Shown: positions 18,543 to 26,726, counted from the first letter of the stretch. The stretch: 64,000 bases of DNA from UBA5018 sp947463165 (GCA_943371245.1 CALRTY020000017.1:1-64000); one strand, 5' to 3'. Program-made: numbers and translations. The notes: a model not told the origin generated them from the letters alone.

Positions 18543-19145
18543 ATGAAACCTGGAACGGAATCGGCACCGGGAAGCCAATCCTGCCTGCCAAGTGCAGCAG
18601 CAAAGCCAGGGACGGAACCACAGCCCAGTGCAGCAGCCAAGCCAGGGAATGAACCAAAGCCAGGAATGGAACCCAAAAAATGGGCGCAGGCCACCGCCTC
18701 TCTGACCACCGCCTCGCTGACCGTCGCGGTGCTGGCCAGTGGCGCTGTTCTGCAGCCGCTGGCAGCCCGGGCCGGTTTGCTGACGCCCCTGCTGCAGCTG
18801 ATGCGGCCGCAGTTGGAAGAGCGCTTGGCGCGGGTCTGCGTAACGATGGCCTCAGGCGGCGACAAAGATCTGGAGCACAGTCTGCAAGATCCCTGCCGCC
18901 AGCTGGCCGGCCCCACCAGCCGCTGCTTGGTTGAGGAAACCGACCGTTCCGGCCGCAGCCTCGGCGTGCTCAGCGACCTGATCGGCGGCCGCTTTGGCGA
19001 CGACAGCGAAATGGTGGTGAAGCGCTGCATGGCCCGCATGTTCGGCCTGCCCAGCGGCGTGCTCGATGGCGTGCCCCTACGCCAGCTGGCCCAGCGCTTC
19101 GCGGAGCGCTCCCGTCAGCCAGCCCCAGCGGCGGGGCAGCCGTAG
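18543..19145 (+). CDS. Hypothetical protein with repeat-rich N-terminus
   Basis: 200 residues, not assigned to a family. The first 45 residues are an expanded low-complexity array (AAAKPGTEPQPS, AAAKPGNEPKPG). After it comes a hydrophobic, signal-like segment (TASLTVAVLASGAVLQPLAARA) and a helical domain with four cysteines (ARVCVTM, DPCRQLA, SRCLVEE, KRCMARM), which suggests a secreted or lumenal protein with disulfides. The true start may be downstream of the repeat, near MEPKKWAQA. The 3' end overlaps the convergent reductase gene by 31 bp. Confidence 0.6.
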   Translation: MKPGTESAPGSQSCLPSAAAKPGTEPQPSAAAKPGNEPKPGMEPKKWAQATASLTTASLTVAVLASGAVLQPLAARAGLLTPLLQLMRPQLEERLARVCVTMASGGDKDLEHSLQDPCRQLAGPTSRCLVEETDRSGRSLGVLSDLIGGRFGDDSEMVVKRCMARMFGLPSGVLDGVPLRQLAQRFAERSRQPAPAAGQP

Positions 19146-19774
19146 CGCAGCAGCAGGTCGCCATCGTCGAGCAGACGCTGCTCCAGCAGCCGCCAGCGGC
19201 CCTCTGGCACCGCCAGGCCAGCCGGTAGCCAGCTGTGGGGTCCGCCGAGCAGTTGGGGGGAGAGGGTGAGCTGCAGCTCATCCAGCAGCCCGGCGGCCAG
19301 CAGCTCGCCGGCGATCTCAGCGCCACCGAGCACCACCAGGCGGGCGATGCCCAAATCGGCCAGGGCCGCCAGGGAGGCGGGCCAACCGACCATCGGCACA
19401 CCCCGCTCAAAGCCGCGGCCTCGGGCGGTGGCTGCCACCGACTCGGGGGCCAGCAGCCAGCGCCGCAAGGGCTGATTAAAAAACGGCAACCCATCGGCAA
19501 ACAGGCCGTTGCGGCTGGCCACGATCGCCACCGGCTGAGGGGGGCGAGCGCCGGCCTGGCGGTCAGCCAGCAGCTGGGGCTGGCGCAGCAGACAGGTGCT
19601 GCCGTGGCAGCGCAGGGTGGCGGCCCCCAGCAGGGCGGCATCAGACCAGGCCAGGGCCTCCTCCAACACCAGCCGGTCGGCGGGGCCGCCTATCTGGGCC
19701 GGCCCGCCCTGGGGGGGCGCCAGACGGCCATCCAGGCTCACCGCCAGCACCAGGCGGGTGCTGGGGCGGTTCAA
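19115..19774 (-). CDS. RibD C-terminal / dihydrofolate-reductase-like pyrimidine reductase
   Basis: 219 residues of the RibD_C fold: RLVLAVSLDGRLAPPQGGPAQIGGPADR at the N-terminus, DAALLGAATLR, and the NADPH-site GIARLVVLGGAEIAGELLAAGLLDELQLTLSP. It probably reduces 5-amino-6-ribosylamino-pyrimidinedione phosphate in riboflavin synthesis, as a stand-alone reductase domain. The stop of the upstream carboxytetrahydropterin synthase gene overlaps its start by 4 bp, so the two are coupled. Confidence 0.87.
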   Translation of the reverse strand: MNRPSTRLVLAVSLDGRLAPPQGGPAQIGGPADRLVLEEALAWSDAALLGAATLRCHGSTCLLRQPQLLADRQAGARPPQPVAIVASRNGLFADGLPFFNQPLRRWLLAPESVAATARGRGFERGVPMVGWPASLAALADLGIARLVVLGGAEIAGELLAAGLLDELQLTLSPQLLGGPHSWLPAGLAVPEGRWRLLEQRLLDDGDLLLRYGCPAAGAG

Positions 19775-20685
19775 CCGGCCACTAGGGCCTCCAGGGCCGG
19801 CGGCAGCATCTCCAGCCGCGGGGTCTCGGCAAACACCTCGGCGGCATTGTTCGGACTCTCCTGCAGGCGCACCTTGTGCAGGCTGGCACCGGTGGCCGCG
19901 ATCGGGGCCTGCAGCCGATCGGCGATGTAGAGGGCGATGTTTTCAGCAGTGGGCACGGTGGTGGCGAAGTGCTCCACGTCTTTGTTGAGGAAGGTGTGAT
20001 CCAAGGGCTCCACCACCAGGTCGTCCACCAGCTGCTGCAGGGCGGCCAGATCGCAGACCATGCCGGTGCGGGGATCGATCTGACCGCGCACGGTCACATC
20101 CACCAGGTAGTTGTGGCCGTGGCCGTGGGGTCGGGCGCACTTGCCATAGATGGCGGTGTTCTCTTCAAAGGAGAGCTCCGCCCGGGCCAGCCGGTGAGCT
20201 GCGGCGAAATGGGTGCGAATCGAGAGAAAGGCTTCCATGGAGTCGTCGAGGACGTCGGCCCAGAGGTGGGGTTGTTCGTAGAGGCGCAGGCCCACCAGCG
20301 GCAACTTGGGCGCCAGGCGACGCCAAATCGCCAGCACCAGGGCCTCGGTGGTGGGCAGCATGCCGTCGGGGCGAGCGAGGTCGAACTCCGGCCACACCTC
20401 ATTGAGGTAGCGAAAATCCAACTGACCGGTTACCTCTGCCCTAATGGCGTGCTTCACCTCGGAGAGGTTGAGCACCATGCCATCGGCGTCGAGGGGCCCG
20501 GCCATCGCCGTGATCAGCTCGTAGTTGTGGCCATGGCCCGGCGCGTAGGTGCAGGCACCAAAACGGGCCCGGTTGTCGTCGGCCGATAGCTCAGGCAGCC
20601 AGTAGCGATGGCTGGCGCTGAAGCTGGCTCGGCGGGTGATCACACAGGGCCTCCCCCGGCCGTGCGCTGCTGGGGCTGCCATCAT
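19771..20685 (-). CDS. Two-domain 6-carboxytetrahydropterin synthase (QueD-like)
   Basis: Two tandem PTPS/QueD domains. Domain 1: SASHRYWLPEL and CTYAPGHGHNYEL. Domain 2: FAAAHRLAR and CARPHGHGHNYLVDV, then LDHTFLNKDV and PTAENIALYI. The histidines bind zinc and the cysteine before GHGH is the catalytic nucleophile; both domains keep them. The family turns dihydroneopterin triphosphate into carboxytetrahydropterin or pyruvoyl-tetrahydropterin for queuosine or pterin synthesis. I chose the ATG at 20685 (MMAAPAAHGRGRPC); the longest frame to 20754 overlaps divergent aroK. Confidence 0.9.
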   Translation of the reverse strand: MMAAPAAHGRGRPCVITRRASFSASHRYWLPELSADDNRARFGACTYAPGHGHNYELITAMAGPLDADGMVLNLSEVKHAIRAEVTGQLDFRYLNEVWPEFDLARPDGMLPTTEALVLAIWRRLAPKLPLVGLRLYEQPHLWADVLDDSMEAFLSIRTHFAAAHRLARAELSFEENTAIYGKCARPHGHGHNYLVDVTVRGQIDPRTGMVCDLAALQQLVDDLVVEPLDHTFLNKDVEHFATTVPTAENIALYIADRLQAPIAATGASLHKVRLQESPNNAAEVFAETPRLEMLPPALEALVAG

Positions 20686-20740
20686 CCGCCGCTGCTTTTG
20701 ATGCCCCATCTTAGAAACGGCAGCGGTAGCTCTGCAGCCG

Positions 20741-21367
20741 ATGACCCACCCCACCCACGGCGACCTGGCGCGGCGACTGGAGGGCTTGAATCTCTACCTG
20801 GTGGGGATGATGGGCACGGGCAAGAGCGCCGTGGGTCGGCCCCTGGCCGCAGCGCTGGGCTATCGCTTTCTCGATGCCGACACCAGCGTGGAGCGGGTGG
20901 CGGGCCGCTCGATTCCAGATCTTTTTGCAGAGGTGAGCGAGCCGGGCTTCCGCGATCTGGAGACGGCGGTGCTGGGACAAATCGCCAGCTGGCATTCGCT
21001 GGTGGTGGCCACCGGCGGCGGGGTGGTGACCCGGCCCGAGAACTGGGGTCACATGCAACAGGGGGTGGTGGTGTGGCTGGATGCACCCCCCGAGCTGCTG
21101 CTGAGCCGCCTGGCCGCCGACCCCAGCCCCAGGCCGCTGTTGCAGACAGCCGATCCCGAGAGCCAACTAAGCAGCCTGCTGAGCCAGCGCCAGCGCCTCT
21201 ACGCCCAGGCCGATCTGCACATCCGCCAGGCCGGCGAGCCCATCGAGCAGGTGGCTGAGGCGGTGCTGGCCCAACTGCCAACGATCCTCAAACAGCGCCA
21301 GGAGCCCCCGCAACAGCCGGCCATGCTGCAGAACGCAGAAGGGCATAGCAGCCCGTCCCTGAATTGA
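20741..21367 (+). CDS. aroK: Shikimate kinase AroK
   Basis: 208 residues. Phosphorylates shikimate at the 3-hydroxyl in the chorismate pathway. Walker A is GMMGTGKSAVG; the substrate-binding DADTSVE, RDLE and GGGVV motifs follow, and the lid arginine is in RPLL. About 30 C-terminal residues after AVLAQLPTILKQ are glutamine- and proline-rich and probably not conserved. Divergent from the QueD-like gene. Confidence 0.94.
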   Translation: MTHPTHGDLARRLEGLNLYLVGMMGTGKSAVGRPLAAALGYRFLDADTSVERVAGRSIPDLFAEVSEPGFRDLETAVLGQIASWHSLVVATGGGVVTRPENWGHMQQGVVVWLDAPPELLLSRLAADPSPRPLLQTADPESQLSSLLSQRQRLYAQADLHIRQAGEPIEQVAEAVLAQLPTILKQRQEPPQQPAMLQNAEGHSSPSLN

Positions 21368-21425
21368 ACGCGAACTTCAACGCAAACTTCAACGCGAAGT
21401 TGAACGCAAAATCGAGCGCAAACCT
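21365..21425. repeat. 12-bp tandem repeat downstream of aroK
   Basis: Five to six imperfect units like GCAAACTTCAAC lie right after the aroK stop and before the convergent CRR7-like gene. They could have encoded further Asn-Phe-Asn-Ala units if the stop were absent. Confidence 0.75.
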
Positions 21426-21447
21426 GGCCGCCAGCTGAGTTCTGGCC

Positions 21448-21711
21448 TCAGCGATCCGGTGGCTCCAGGCGCACCGCAAACCATTGGATGGCGCAGCCGG
21501 GCTCCAGTTCCAACTCACAGGCCGTGGCCAGCAGCCGCTCGGCCCGCGCCTCGTGGGAGGGCAGTGACGCCAGGTCGCTGGGCAGCGGATCCAGCCGCTC
21601 CAGCTGCTGGGCCAGCCATTGGAGGGTGGCGGCGGCCGTGAGGATCGACTCGCCGCGCCAGGGATCGAGCACCACGTAATGATCTAGTTCCCGCAGCAGA
21701 GGATCGGACAT
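21448..21711 (-). CDS. crr7: Chlororespiratory reduction 7-like protein (NDH-1 factor)
   Basis: About 87 residues from the ATG at 21711 (MSDPLLREL). Similarity to the CRR7 family is seen in DHYVVLDPWRGESILTA and the C-terminal ATACELELEPGCAIQWFAVRLE. CRR7 is an assembly or stability factor of the photosynthetic NDH-1 complex in plants and cyanobacteria. The start codon overlaps the ATG of the divergent gene at 21710. The longer frame adds eight residues and would go deeper into that gene. Confidence 0.7.
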   Translation of the reverse strand: MSDPLLRELDHYVVLDPWRGESILTAAATLQWLAQQLERLDPLPSDLASLPSHEARAERLLATACELELEPGCAIQWFAVRLEPPDR

Positions 21712-22522
21712 GGCCACGGCGATGCTGGCTCCCATCCTGACGCTGCTGGTACTGCTGCTGCCGGCGCGGGCGGCCCAGTGGCCCGAGTGGAGCCTGCCGG
21801 CGCCGCTGCCGCGGCCAGAGCGGCAGGACCTGATCTATCCGGCCTGGTTTGCCGGCCGCTGGCAGGTGAGCAGCGGCGCGATCAGCTTCGAGGCCCGCTT
21901 CTGCCAGCAGCCAGAAGTAATGGGCAAGCCCGGGCGGGGCGAGCGGGCAGTGGTGGGCGATCGCGCCTTCAATGCCCTCAGTATTGGCAAGGCGGTGCTG
22001 GGGGAGCAGCTGTTGTCGGTGCGGAGCGACCCCGCCAATCCCAACCGCCAAATCGCCCTGCTAGCCGACCGGCAAGAACTGGAATCCCAGGTGGTGGGCC
22101 GCCGCAGCGAGACCCCGGCAATCTCAGGGGGCTCCAGAGCTGCAGGGGGATCCACGGCTGCAGGTAGCTCAACTGCTGGCTCCACAGCTGCGGCTGACCC
22201 CACGGCTGCAGTTAGATCCACAGCTGGCTCAACGGCGCCGGAATTTTGGGCGGATGAGTTGAGCCTGCAGGTGCTGCACGGCCCAGGCGAACCCCGGCTG
22301 AGCCGGGTGGAGACCCTCAGCCATTTCGTGCTGCAGGCCGATGGCTCGATCCAGGGGGAGCAATGGCAAGCCAGCTACCCCTCCCCAAGCCTGGGGCTGG
22401 CGGCCCGCCCCACAGGCACGAACCACGAGCTGCTCAAGCTCGATCCAATCAGGCTCGATCCCAACACACTCGATCCAATCAGCCTCGACCCACCTGGGCG
22501 CCAATCCGATCCCGCCAGCTGA
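21710..22522 (+). CDS. DUF6816-like lumenal protein with two repeat expansions
   Basis: 270 residues with a signal peptide (MLAPILTLLVLLLPARAAQ) and a lipocalin-like core beginning LIYPAWFAGRWQVSSGAISFEARFC, typical of a cyanobacterial and thylakoid-lumen family (DUF6816). Function unknown. Two five-residue repeat arrays interrupt or extend it: AGGST/AAGSS/TAGST at about residues 140-175 and KLDPI/RLDPN/TLDPI/SLDPP at the C-terminus. The 3' end overlaps the convergent GST gene by 44 bp. Confidence 0.7.
   Translation: MATAMLAPILTLLVLLLPARAAQWPEWSLPAPLPRPERQDLIYPAWFAGRWQVSSGAISFEARFCQQPEVMGKPGRGERAVVGDRAFNALSIGKAVLGEQLLSVRSDPANPNRQIALLADRQELESQVVGRRSETPAISGGSRAAGGSTAAGSSTAGSTAAADPTAAVRSTAGSTAPEFWADELSLQVLHGPGEPRLSRVETLSHFVLQADGSIQGEQWQASYPSPSLGLAARPTGTNHELLKLDPIRLDPNTLDPISLDPPGRQSDPAS
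22135..22232 (+). repeat. 15-bp in-frame repeat array in the DUF6816-like gene
   Basis: About six units like GGATCCACGGCTGCA encode Gly/Ser/Thr/Ala pentapeptides. A second 15-bp array (CTCGATCCAATCAGG type) lies at about 22437-22500 in the same gene. Confidence 0.85.
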
Positions 22523-23189
22523 ACAGCGGCTCCAGCAGGGGGTTGTCGGCGATGCCGGGAGCGCCGCGGCCGGCCAGGGGCGCCCCGGCGGAGGCGGGGA
22601 ACTTGAGCAGCGATAGCTGGGCCGCCACCGCCAGATCCGCCAGGGACAGCCGCTCGCCCACCAGGTAGGGGGTCGCCGTCACCAGGGCCGCCAATTGCTC
22701 CAGCCTGGCCTCCAGCTGCTGGCTGCCGGCCACAGCGATGGCACCGGCCATCGCCTCCCCCAGTTGCTCGGGCAGCCCGGCCACCAGCTGGCGCAGGGGG
22801 CCGGGGGTGGTGTCGGGCAGCAGGGCAGCGCGCAGCAATGGATCGGCTGCGGCGGCCTGCAATAGGGCCAGCCGGCAGCCGGCCGCCAGGGTGGTGTCGG
22901 CCCAATCCTCCAGCAGCAACACCTGGGCCCGCTCCCGGGGATCGGCCGGCAGCAGGGCTGGCTCGGGATGGCGGGCCTCCAGGTGGAGGGCGATGGCGCT
23001 GGAATCGGCGATCACCTCGGCTCCGTCCACCAACACCGGCACCTGGCGCTGGCCGGAGATGCGGAACAGCTGCCACTGGCCCAGGCCCGGCAGCACCTCC
23101 ACCACGGTGTAGTCGAGTCGCTTGGCGGCGAGCACCAGGCGCACCTTTTCACAAAATGCCGAGTGGCGAAACTGGTGCAGCTGCAGCAT
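22479..23189 (-). CDS. Glutathione S-transferase family protein
   Basis: About 236 residues from the ATG at 23189 (MLQLHQFRHSAFC). The N-terminal thioredoxin fold has a cysteine at the position of the active Ser/Cys (SAFCEKVRL), cis-Pro region RQVPVLVDGAEVIADSSAI, and a C-terminal helical domain with YLVGERLSLADLAVAAQL. Cytoplasmic glutathione-dependent conjugation or reduction is expected; the substrate is unknown. The 29 residues of the longer frame do not fit the fold. The last residues overlap the DUF6816-like gene. Confidence 0.9.
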   Translation of the reverse strand: MLQLHQFRHSAFCEKVRLVLAAKRLDYTVVEVLPGLGQWQLFRISGQRQVPVLVDGAEVIADSSAIALHLEARHPEPALLPADPRERAQVLLLEDWADTTLAAGCRLALLQAAAADPLLRAALLPDTTPGPLRQLVAGLPEQLGEAMAGAIAVAGSQQLEARLEQLAALVTATPYLVGERLSLADLAVAAQLSLLKFPASAGAPLAGRGAPGIADNPLLEPLFSWRDRIGAQVGRG

Positions 23190-23256
23190 CGTCACGGGTG
23201 GGGCCTGGGCGGCAGAGTAGCCAGCATCAGCAGGGCAGTTGGCCAATCGCCAGGAC

Positions 23257-23463
23257 ATGAAGGAGTTTTTCCTCAACGTGACGCGCTACCCGCGCTACCT
23301 GATCGCCTTTGGGCTGGGCCTGGCCAATTCGCTGTTCGAGCCCCTGGCCCAGCGGGGCCGCAATCCGGTGACGGCGGTGGCCCTGATCGGAGCCGCCTTT
23401 AGTGGTTTGGTGAGCCTGGGGTTGATCCTGCGTGCGATGGTGACCTCAGCGCCGCTTACCTAG
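23257..23463 (+). CDS. ycf33: Ycf33 / DUF751 small membrane protein
   Basis: 68 residues from the ATG at 23257 (MKEFFLNVTRYPRYLIAFGLG), matching DUF751/Ycf33, a small two-helix membrane protein conserved in cyanobacteria and some plastids. Function is not established. It lies 2 bp ahead of rbfA and is probably co-transcribed with it. The upstream extension MANRQD in the longer frame is not typical. Confidence 0.88.
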   Translation: MKEFFLNVTRYPRYLIAFGLGLANSLFEPLAQRGRNPVTAVALIGAAFSGLVSLGLILRAMVTSAPLT

Positions 23464-23465
23464 CT

Positions 23466-24083
23466 ATGGCACAGGGCCGACGGGTGGAGCGGATGGCCTC
23501 GCAGATTCGCCGCGAAGTCAGCCAGATGCTGATGGGCGGCATCAAGGACGAGCGGGTCAGCCACGGCCTGGTGAGCGTCACCAGCGTGGTGGTGGCCGGT
23601 GATCTGCAGCACTGCAAAATTTTCGTGAGCGTCTTCGGCTCCGCCGACGACCAGAGCCAGGCGATGGAGGGCCTCGCTTCTGCCAGCTCCTTTGTGAAGG
23701 GAGAACTGGGGCGACGGCTAAAGATGCGGCGCACCCCGGAACTGGTTTTCGTGCTGGATCGGGGCTTTGAACGCAGCGCCAACGTGCTCGGGATCCTGCA
23801 TCAACTGGAGCAGAAGCGCCTGGAGAAAGGGGATTTAGTAACGGAGGCCGACGCCGGCACCGATGAGGCTGTTAAGGCCGACGAGCTCGACGAAGAAAAC
23901 ACCGATTACGACGAAGCCGAAGACGAGGCTGACGGCGAGGACGAGGACTACGAAGGCGACGAGGAGGACATGGACGACGAGTTCGAGGAAGAAGACAAGT
24001 TCGAGAACGACGAGGAAGTCGAGGACGGTGACGACCAGGCCGACGGGGCTGCCGCCGAAAACGCCGACACCAAAACCCCCTGA
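23466..24083 (+). CDS. rbfA: Ribosome-binding factor A with long acidic tail
   Basis: The first about 125 residues are a standard RbfA KH-like domain (RVERMASQIRREVSQMLM, VSVTSVVVAGDLQHCKIFVSVFG, RTPELVFVLDRGFERS) for late maturation of the 30S subunit. Residues from about 130 to 205 form an extremely acidic tail (for example EDEDYEGDEEDMDDEFEEED). Short acidic extensions occur in some RbfA proteins, but this one is unusually long and looks repeat-grown. It sits between ycf33 (2 bp) and the GH3 gene (5 bp), as an operon. Confidence 0.93.
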   Translation: MAQGRRVERMASQIRREVSQMLMGGIKDERVSHGLVSVTSVVVAGDLQHCKIFVSVFGSADDQSQAMEGLASASSFVKGELGRRLKMRRTPELVFVLDRGFERSANVLGILHQLEQKRLEKGDLVTEADAGTDEAVKADELDEENTDYDEAEDEADGEDEDYEGDEEDMDDEFEEEDKFENDEEVEDGDDQADGAAAENADTKTP

Positions 24084-24088
24084 TCCAG

Positions 24089-25798
24089 ATGGCGGCCGTG
24101 GAGCCCCTGCAGCGGCTGGCCGCCTCCCTGGTGGTGGTGCGAGCCAGCGGCCAGCTCGGCGACGCCCAGCGCCGCTACCCCCAGTGGGAACTGGCCAATG
24201 CCGAACTGCAACGGCTGCTGGCGGCCGGGGTGGGCGGCGTGATCCTGTTGGGCGGCAGCGCCACGGAACTGCGACTGCGCTGCGCTCAGCTGGGGCGCTG
24301 GGGGGGCCAGCCGCTGCTGCTCTGCGCCGATGTGGAAGAGGGGGTGGGCCAGCGCTTCCCGGGGGCCAGCTGGCTGGTGCCGCCCCTGGGCCTGGGGATG
24401 CTGCACAGCCGGGATCGCCAACGGGCCCTCCACCTGGCCGAGCGCTATGGCCGCTGCACCGGCCGGGAGGCGCGAGCCCTGGGGCTCAACTGGGTGCTGG
24501 CGCCGGTGTGCGACGTGAACAACAACCCCGCCAATCCGGTGATCAACGTGCGGGCCTGGGCGGAGCAGCCCACCGCCGCCGCCGAGCTGGTGGCCGCCTT
24601 CTGCCGGGGTCTGCAGGCGGAGGGGGTGCTGGGCTGCGCCAAACACTTCCCCGGCCATGGCGATACCAGCAGCGACTCCCACCTGGAGCTGCCGCTGCTG
24701 CCCCACGACCGCCAGAGATTGGAGGCGATCGAGCTGCCCCCCTTCCGCGCCGCCATCGCCGCCGGCGTCGCCACCGTGATGACAGCCCATCTGCTGCTGC
24801 CGGCCCTGGATCCCCAGCGACCCGCCACCCTGTCGGCGGCAGTGCTCACCGGCCTGCTGCGCCAGGAGCTGGGCTTTAACGGCTTGGTGGTAACCGATGC
24901 GCTGATGATGGAGGCGATCAGCGCCAACTACGGCCCCGGCGAGGCGGCCGTATTGGCCCTGGAGGCGGGAGCCGATCTGGTGCTGATGCCCGCCGATGCC
25001 GACGCGGCGATCGCGGCCCTGGTGGCGGCGGTGCAGGGCGGCCGACTGAGCCGGGAGCGTCTGGAAGCCAGTGCCCAGCGGCGGCGCACCGCCCTGGAGC
25101 GGCTGCCCATCGATCCGCTTGAACCGCTGCAGCCCATTGAGGCCATTGAGCCGCTTGAACCCAACAACGCCCTGGCCCTGGAGTTGATCGAGGCCTGCAG
25201 CACTCGCCGCGGTCTTGGGATGGTCGGGCCTGGGCTGGTGGGCCCTGGAATGGTGGGCCCTGGGCTCGGTAATGGCCCTGCTCTGAACCTGGTGCGGCTG
25301 GATGACAGCTTGGCGGCCCCCTTCCTGCCAAGCGACGCCCCGGCCCTGGCCCTGGCGGAACGGGCCGGCTATCGCAGCCTGCTGTTGGAGCGGCGCAGTC
25401 CATCGCCCTGGAGCGATAACCCCCATGCCCCCCTAGACCTGGCCCGGCTGGACCTGGCAGGGCTGAACTTGGCAGAGCCACAGCTAGCGAACAGGGAAGC
25501 ATTACCTGTGCTGTTGCAGCTATTTGTGCGCGGCAACCCATTCCGGGGCAGCGCCGGCGGCGGCGAACCCTGGGCGGCGGTGGTGGAGCAGCTGCAGCGC
25601 GCCAAGCGCTTGGCCGGGCTGGTGGTCTACGGCAGCCCCTACCTGTGGCAGGAGCTGGAGCCGCTACTCGATGCCGCCACGCCGGCGGTCTACTGCCCTG
25701 GCCAGATGCCCCTCGCCCAAACCTGGGCGCTGCAGAGCCTGGGGTTGGGCCACGCTGACGCTGCCAGGGACCGCCGGGCTGGTGAGTTCACCGACTGA
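24089..25798 (+). CDS. Glycoside hydrolase family 3 (NagZ-like beta-N-acetylhexosaminidase)
   Basis: 569 residues. The N-terminal GH3 barrel keeps KHFPGHGDTSSDSH (185-198), the NagZ-type signature with the catalytic Asp-His loop, and the nucleophile in VVTDALMMEA (D270). It should cleave N-acetylhexosamine from muropeptides for wall recycling. The C-terminal part after residue 345 is a second domain with three repeat stretches (PLEPLQPIEAIEPLEP; GMVGP/GLVGP; LDLAR/LDLAG). The last residues GEFTD and the next 27 bp recur at 55123-55205, on the far side of the island. Confidence 0.88.
   Translation: MAAVEPLQRLAASLVVVRASGQLGDAQRRYPQWELANAELQRLLAAGVGGVILLGGSATELRLRCAQLGRWGGQPLLLCADVEEGVGQRFPGASWLVPPLGLGMLHSRDRQRALHLAERYGRCTGREARALGLNWVLAPVCDVNNNPANPVINVRAWAEQPTAAAELVAAFCRGLQAEGVLGCAKHFPGHGDTSSDSHLELPLLPHDRQRLEAIELPPFRAAIAAGVATVMTAHLLLPALDPQRPATLSAAVLTGLLRQELGFNGLVVTDALMMEAISANYGPGEAAVLALEAGADLVLMPADADAAIAALVAAVQGGRLSRERLEASAQRRRTALERLPIDPLEPLQPIEAIEPLEPNNALALELIEACSTRRGLGMVGPGLVGPGMVGPGLGNGPALNLVRLDDSLAAPFLPSDAPALALAERAGYRSLLLERRSPSPWSDNPHAPLDLARLDLAGLNLAEPQLANREALPVLLQLFVRGNPFRGSAGGGEPWAAVVEQLQRAKRLAGLVVYGSPYLWQELEPLLDAATPAVYCPGQMPLAQTWALQSLGLGHADAARDRRAGEFTD
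25205..25272 (+). repeat. 15-bp in-frame repeat in the GH3 gene
   Basis: Units of the type GGCCTGGGCTGGTGG encode GMVGP, GLVGP, GMVGP, GLGNGP. A further 15-bp array at about 25432-25495 encodes LDLAR, LDLAG, LNLAE, PQLAN. Confidence 0.85.
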
Positions 25799-25825
25799 AT
25801 TTCCCAGCTGCCGCCGTGATCCGGC
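25744..25825 (+). repeat. Left copy of island-flanking direct repeat (GH3 3' end)
   Basis: The last 18 or so codons of the GH3 gene plus about 27 bp downstream align with 55123-55205: over the last 66 bp I count about 54 identical positions. The downstream part, ending CCGTGATCCGGC, corresponds to the GTG start context of the glycosyltransferase gene at 55196. The island therefore separates two genes that were once adjacent. Confidence 0.75.
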
Positions 25826-25881
25826 AAATCGCAGCTGGTGTGGAGCCTGTTCCTTGCTTTTTGGCACGCCTGCATCAATTA

Positions 25882-25963
25882 TCTAACGTCAAGATCAGAA
25901 GCGGCGAGAAGCAATTGCAAAGGCATTACCCCTCGATCACGTCTTCCGAATCTTGATGCTAGA
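25882..25963 (-). other. attC-like site, family 1 (attC-1)
   Basis: Plus-strand TCTAACGTCAAGATCAG at the left, and CGTCTTCCGAATCTTGATGC-TAGA at the right, can fold as an imperfect hairpin. Read on the minus strand it ends GACGTTAGA, as an attC R' box should. The right core is mutated (GCTAGA instead of GTTAGA), so it may be inactive. It lies directly after the ParE-like toxin stop. Confidence 0.75.
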
Positions 25964-25971
25964 AGATCATA

Positions 25972-26163
25972 TCAACGGTAGACATCTCTTCTGTGCCCGA
26001 CCTTGACAATATCTACCAGTTTGTCGCAATCATCTACAGAGTAAACCACTCGATAGTTGCCTTGCCTGAACCGATAGAGGCCTGATCTACCAGCAAGTTT
26101 TTCAGACCCTTGAGGCCGAGGATCAGCGGCGAGTGATTTAATCTTTTCTATCAACTTGGTCAA
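25972..26163 (-). pseudogene. N-terminally truncated ParE/RelE-family toxin
   Basis: The frame encodes the C-terminal two thirds of a ParE/RelE toxin: LIEKIKSLAADPRPQGSEKL, GLYRFRQGNYRVVYSVDD, VDIVKVGHRRDVYR. The first about 20 residues of the fold (MYRIEF...KDLRKLP type) are absent: an in-frame stop lies just upstream and the only start is TTG at 26163, overlapping the antitoxin stop. A deletion joining the antitoxin 3' end to the toxin interior explains this. Likely inactive. Confidence 0.7.
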
Positions 26164-26375
26164 CGTCTCCTTGCCTGAAACGGCTCAAAGTTCGTGCTGG
26201 GCTCAGCCTGCCTGCTGTCAACATCACGTAAATCATCGACATCTTCGGCCAGGGTGATCCGCACAGCTTCATTAACCATCTCCGATATGGATCGATTGCA
26301 TGCAGCTGCTCGCATCCGTAGTGCTCGATGCACTTGGGCGTCAAAGTAAATGGTGGCACGCTTGATTTCTTCCAT
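26160..26375 (-). CDS. Ribbon-helix-helix antitoxin (CopG/ParD-like)
   Basis: 71 residues: IKRATIYFDAQVHRALRMRAAA, then SISEMVNEAVRITLAEDVDD, the RHH DNA-binding pattern, and an acidic tail with PSTNFEPF. The antitoxin should bind its operator and neutralise the cognate ParE/RelE toxin, here truncated. The last five residues (QARRR) look like read-through of the deletion joint. Cassette gene on the same strand as attC-1. Confidence 0.8.
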   Translation of the reverse strand: MEEIKRATIYFDAQVHRALRMRAAACNRSISEMVNEAVRITLAEDVDDLRDVDSRQAEPSTNFEPFQARRR

Positions 26376-26443
26376 ACACAGTCCTTAACGCTTTAACGTC
26401 ATGACGTTAAGACGGCGGCACCACTTGGTGGCCATCTGGCCCT

Positions 26444-26535
26444 TCTAGTGCTGCCCTTGAGTGGCAGCCAGAGAGCCTGGGGTCGTGCAGCAGATTGCTG
26501 TTGATGGCCTGTCCACTCGATGCACTTGATCGAAG
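26444..26535 (-). other. attC-like site, family 2 (attC-2)
   Basis: TCTAGTGCTGCCCTTGAGTGGCAG on the left and GGCCTGTCCACTCGATGCACTTGATCGAAG on the right. It shares both arms with the sites at 36881, 37915 and 50600. Both core boxes are degenerate. Confidence 0.6.
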
Positions 26536-26597
26536 GGCCTTCCCTTCCTCCCGTTGATTTGCGGCCTAGCTCTTATATTTTTTATCTCTTCGCTACT

Positions 26598-26726
26598 GGG
26601 CACCTCGAAAAATCACTTGTCAGCGATAAGTCTCATGTGAAGCACGACAAGACCTATTTGTTTGCAAAGAGTCTTTTTTCGGGTCTGGTTGGACTCGATG
26701 AAAAATTCGAATTTTTCGAGGTGCCC
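26598..26726. mobile_element. 129-bp MITE-like element with 16-bp perfect terminal inverted repeats
   Basis: GGGCACCTCGAAAAAT (26598-26613) and its exact reverse complement (26711-26726) bound a 129-bp non-coding, AT-rich unit. The 4-bp flank TACT is present on both sides (26594-26597 and 26727-26730), consistent with a target-site duplication. TIR sequence and 4-bp duplication suggest mobilisation by an IS5- or IS4-like transposase encoded elsewhere. It sits between attC-2 and the TIR-ATPase gene. Confidence 0.8.

Noticed and set aside
23948..25426. 492-codon minus-strand ORF
   Set aside because: Antisense shadow of rbfA and the GH3 gene; composition is that of reversed high-GC codons.
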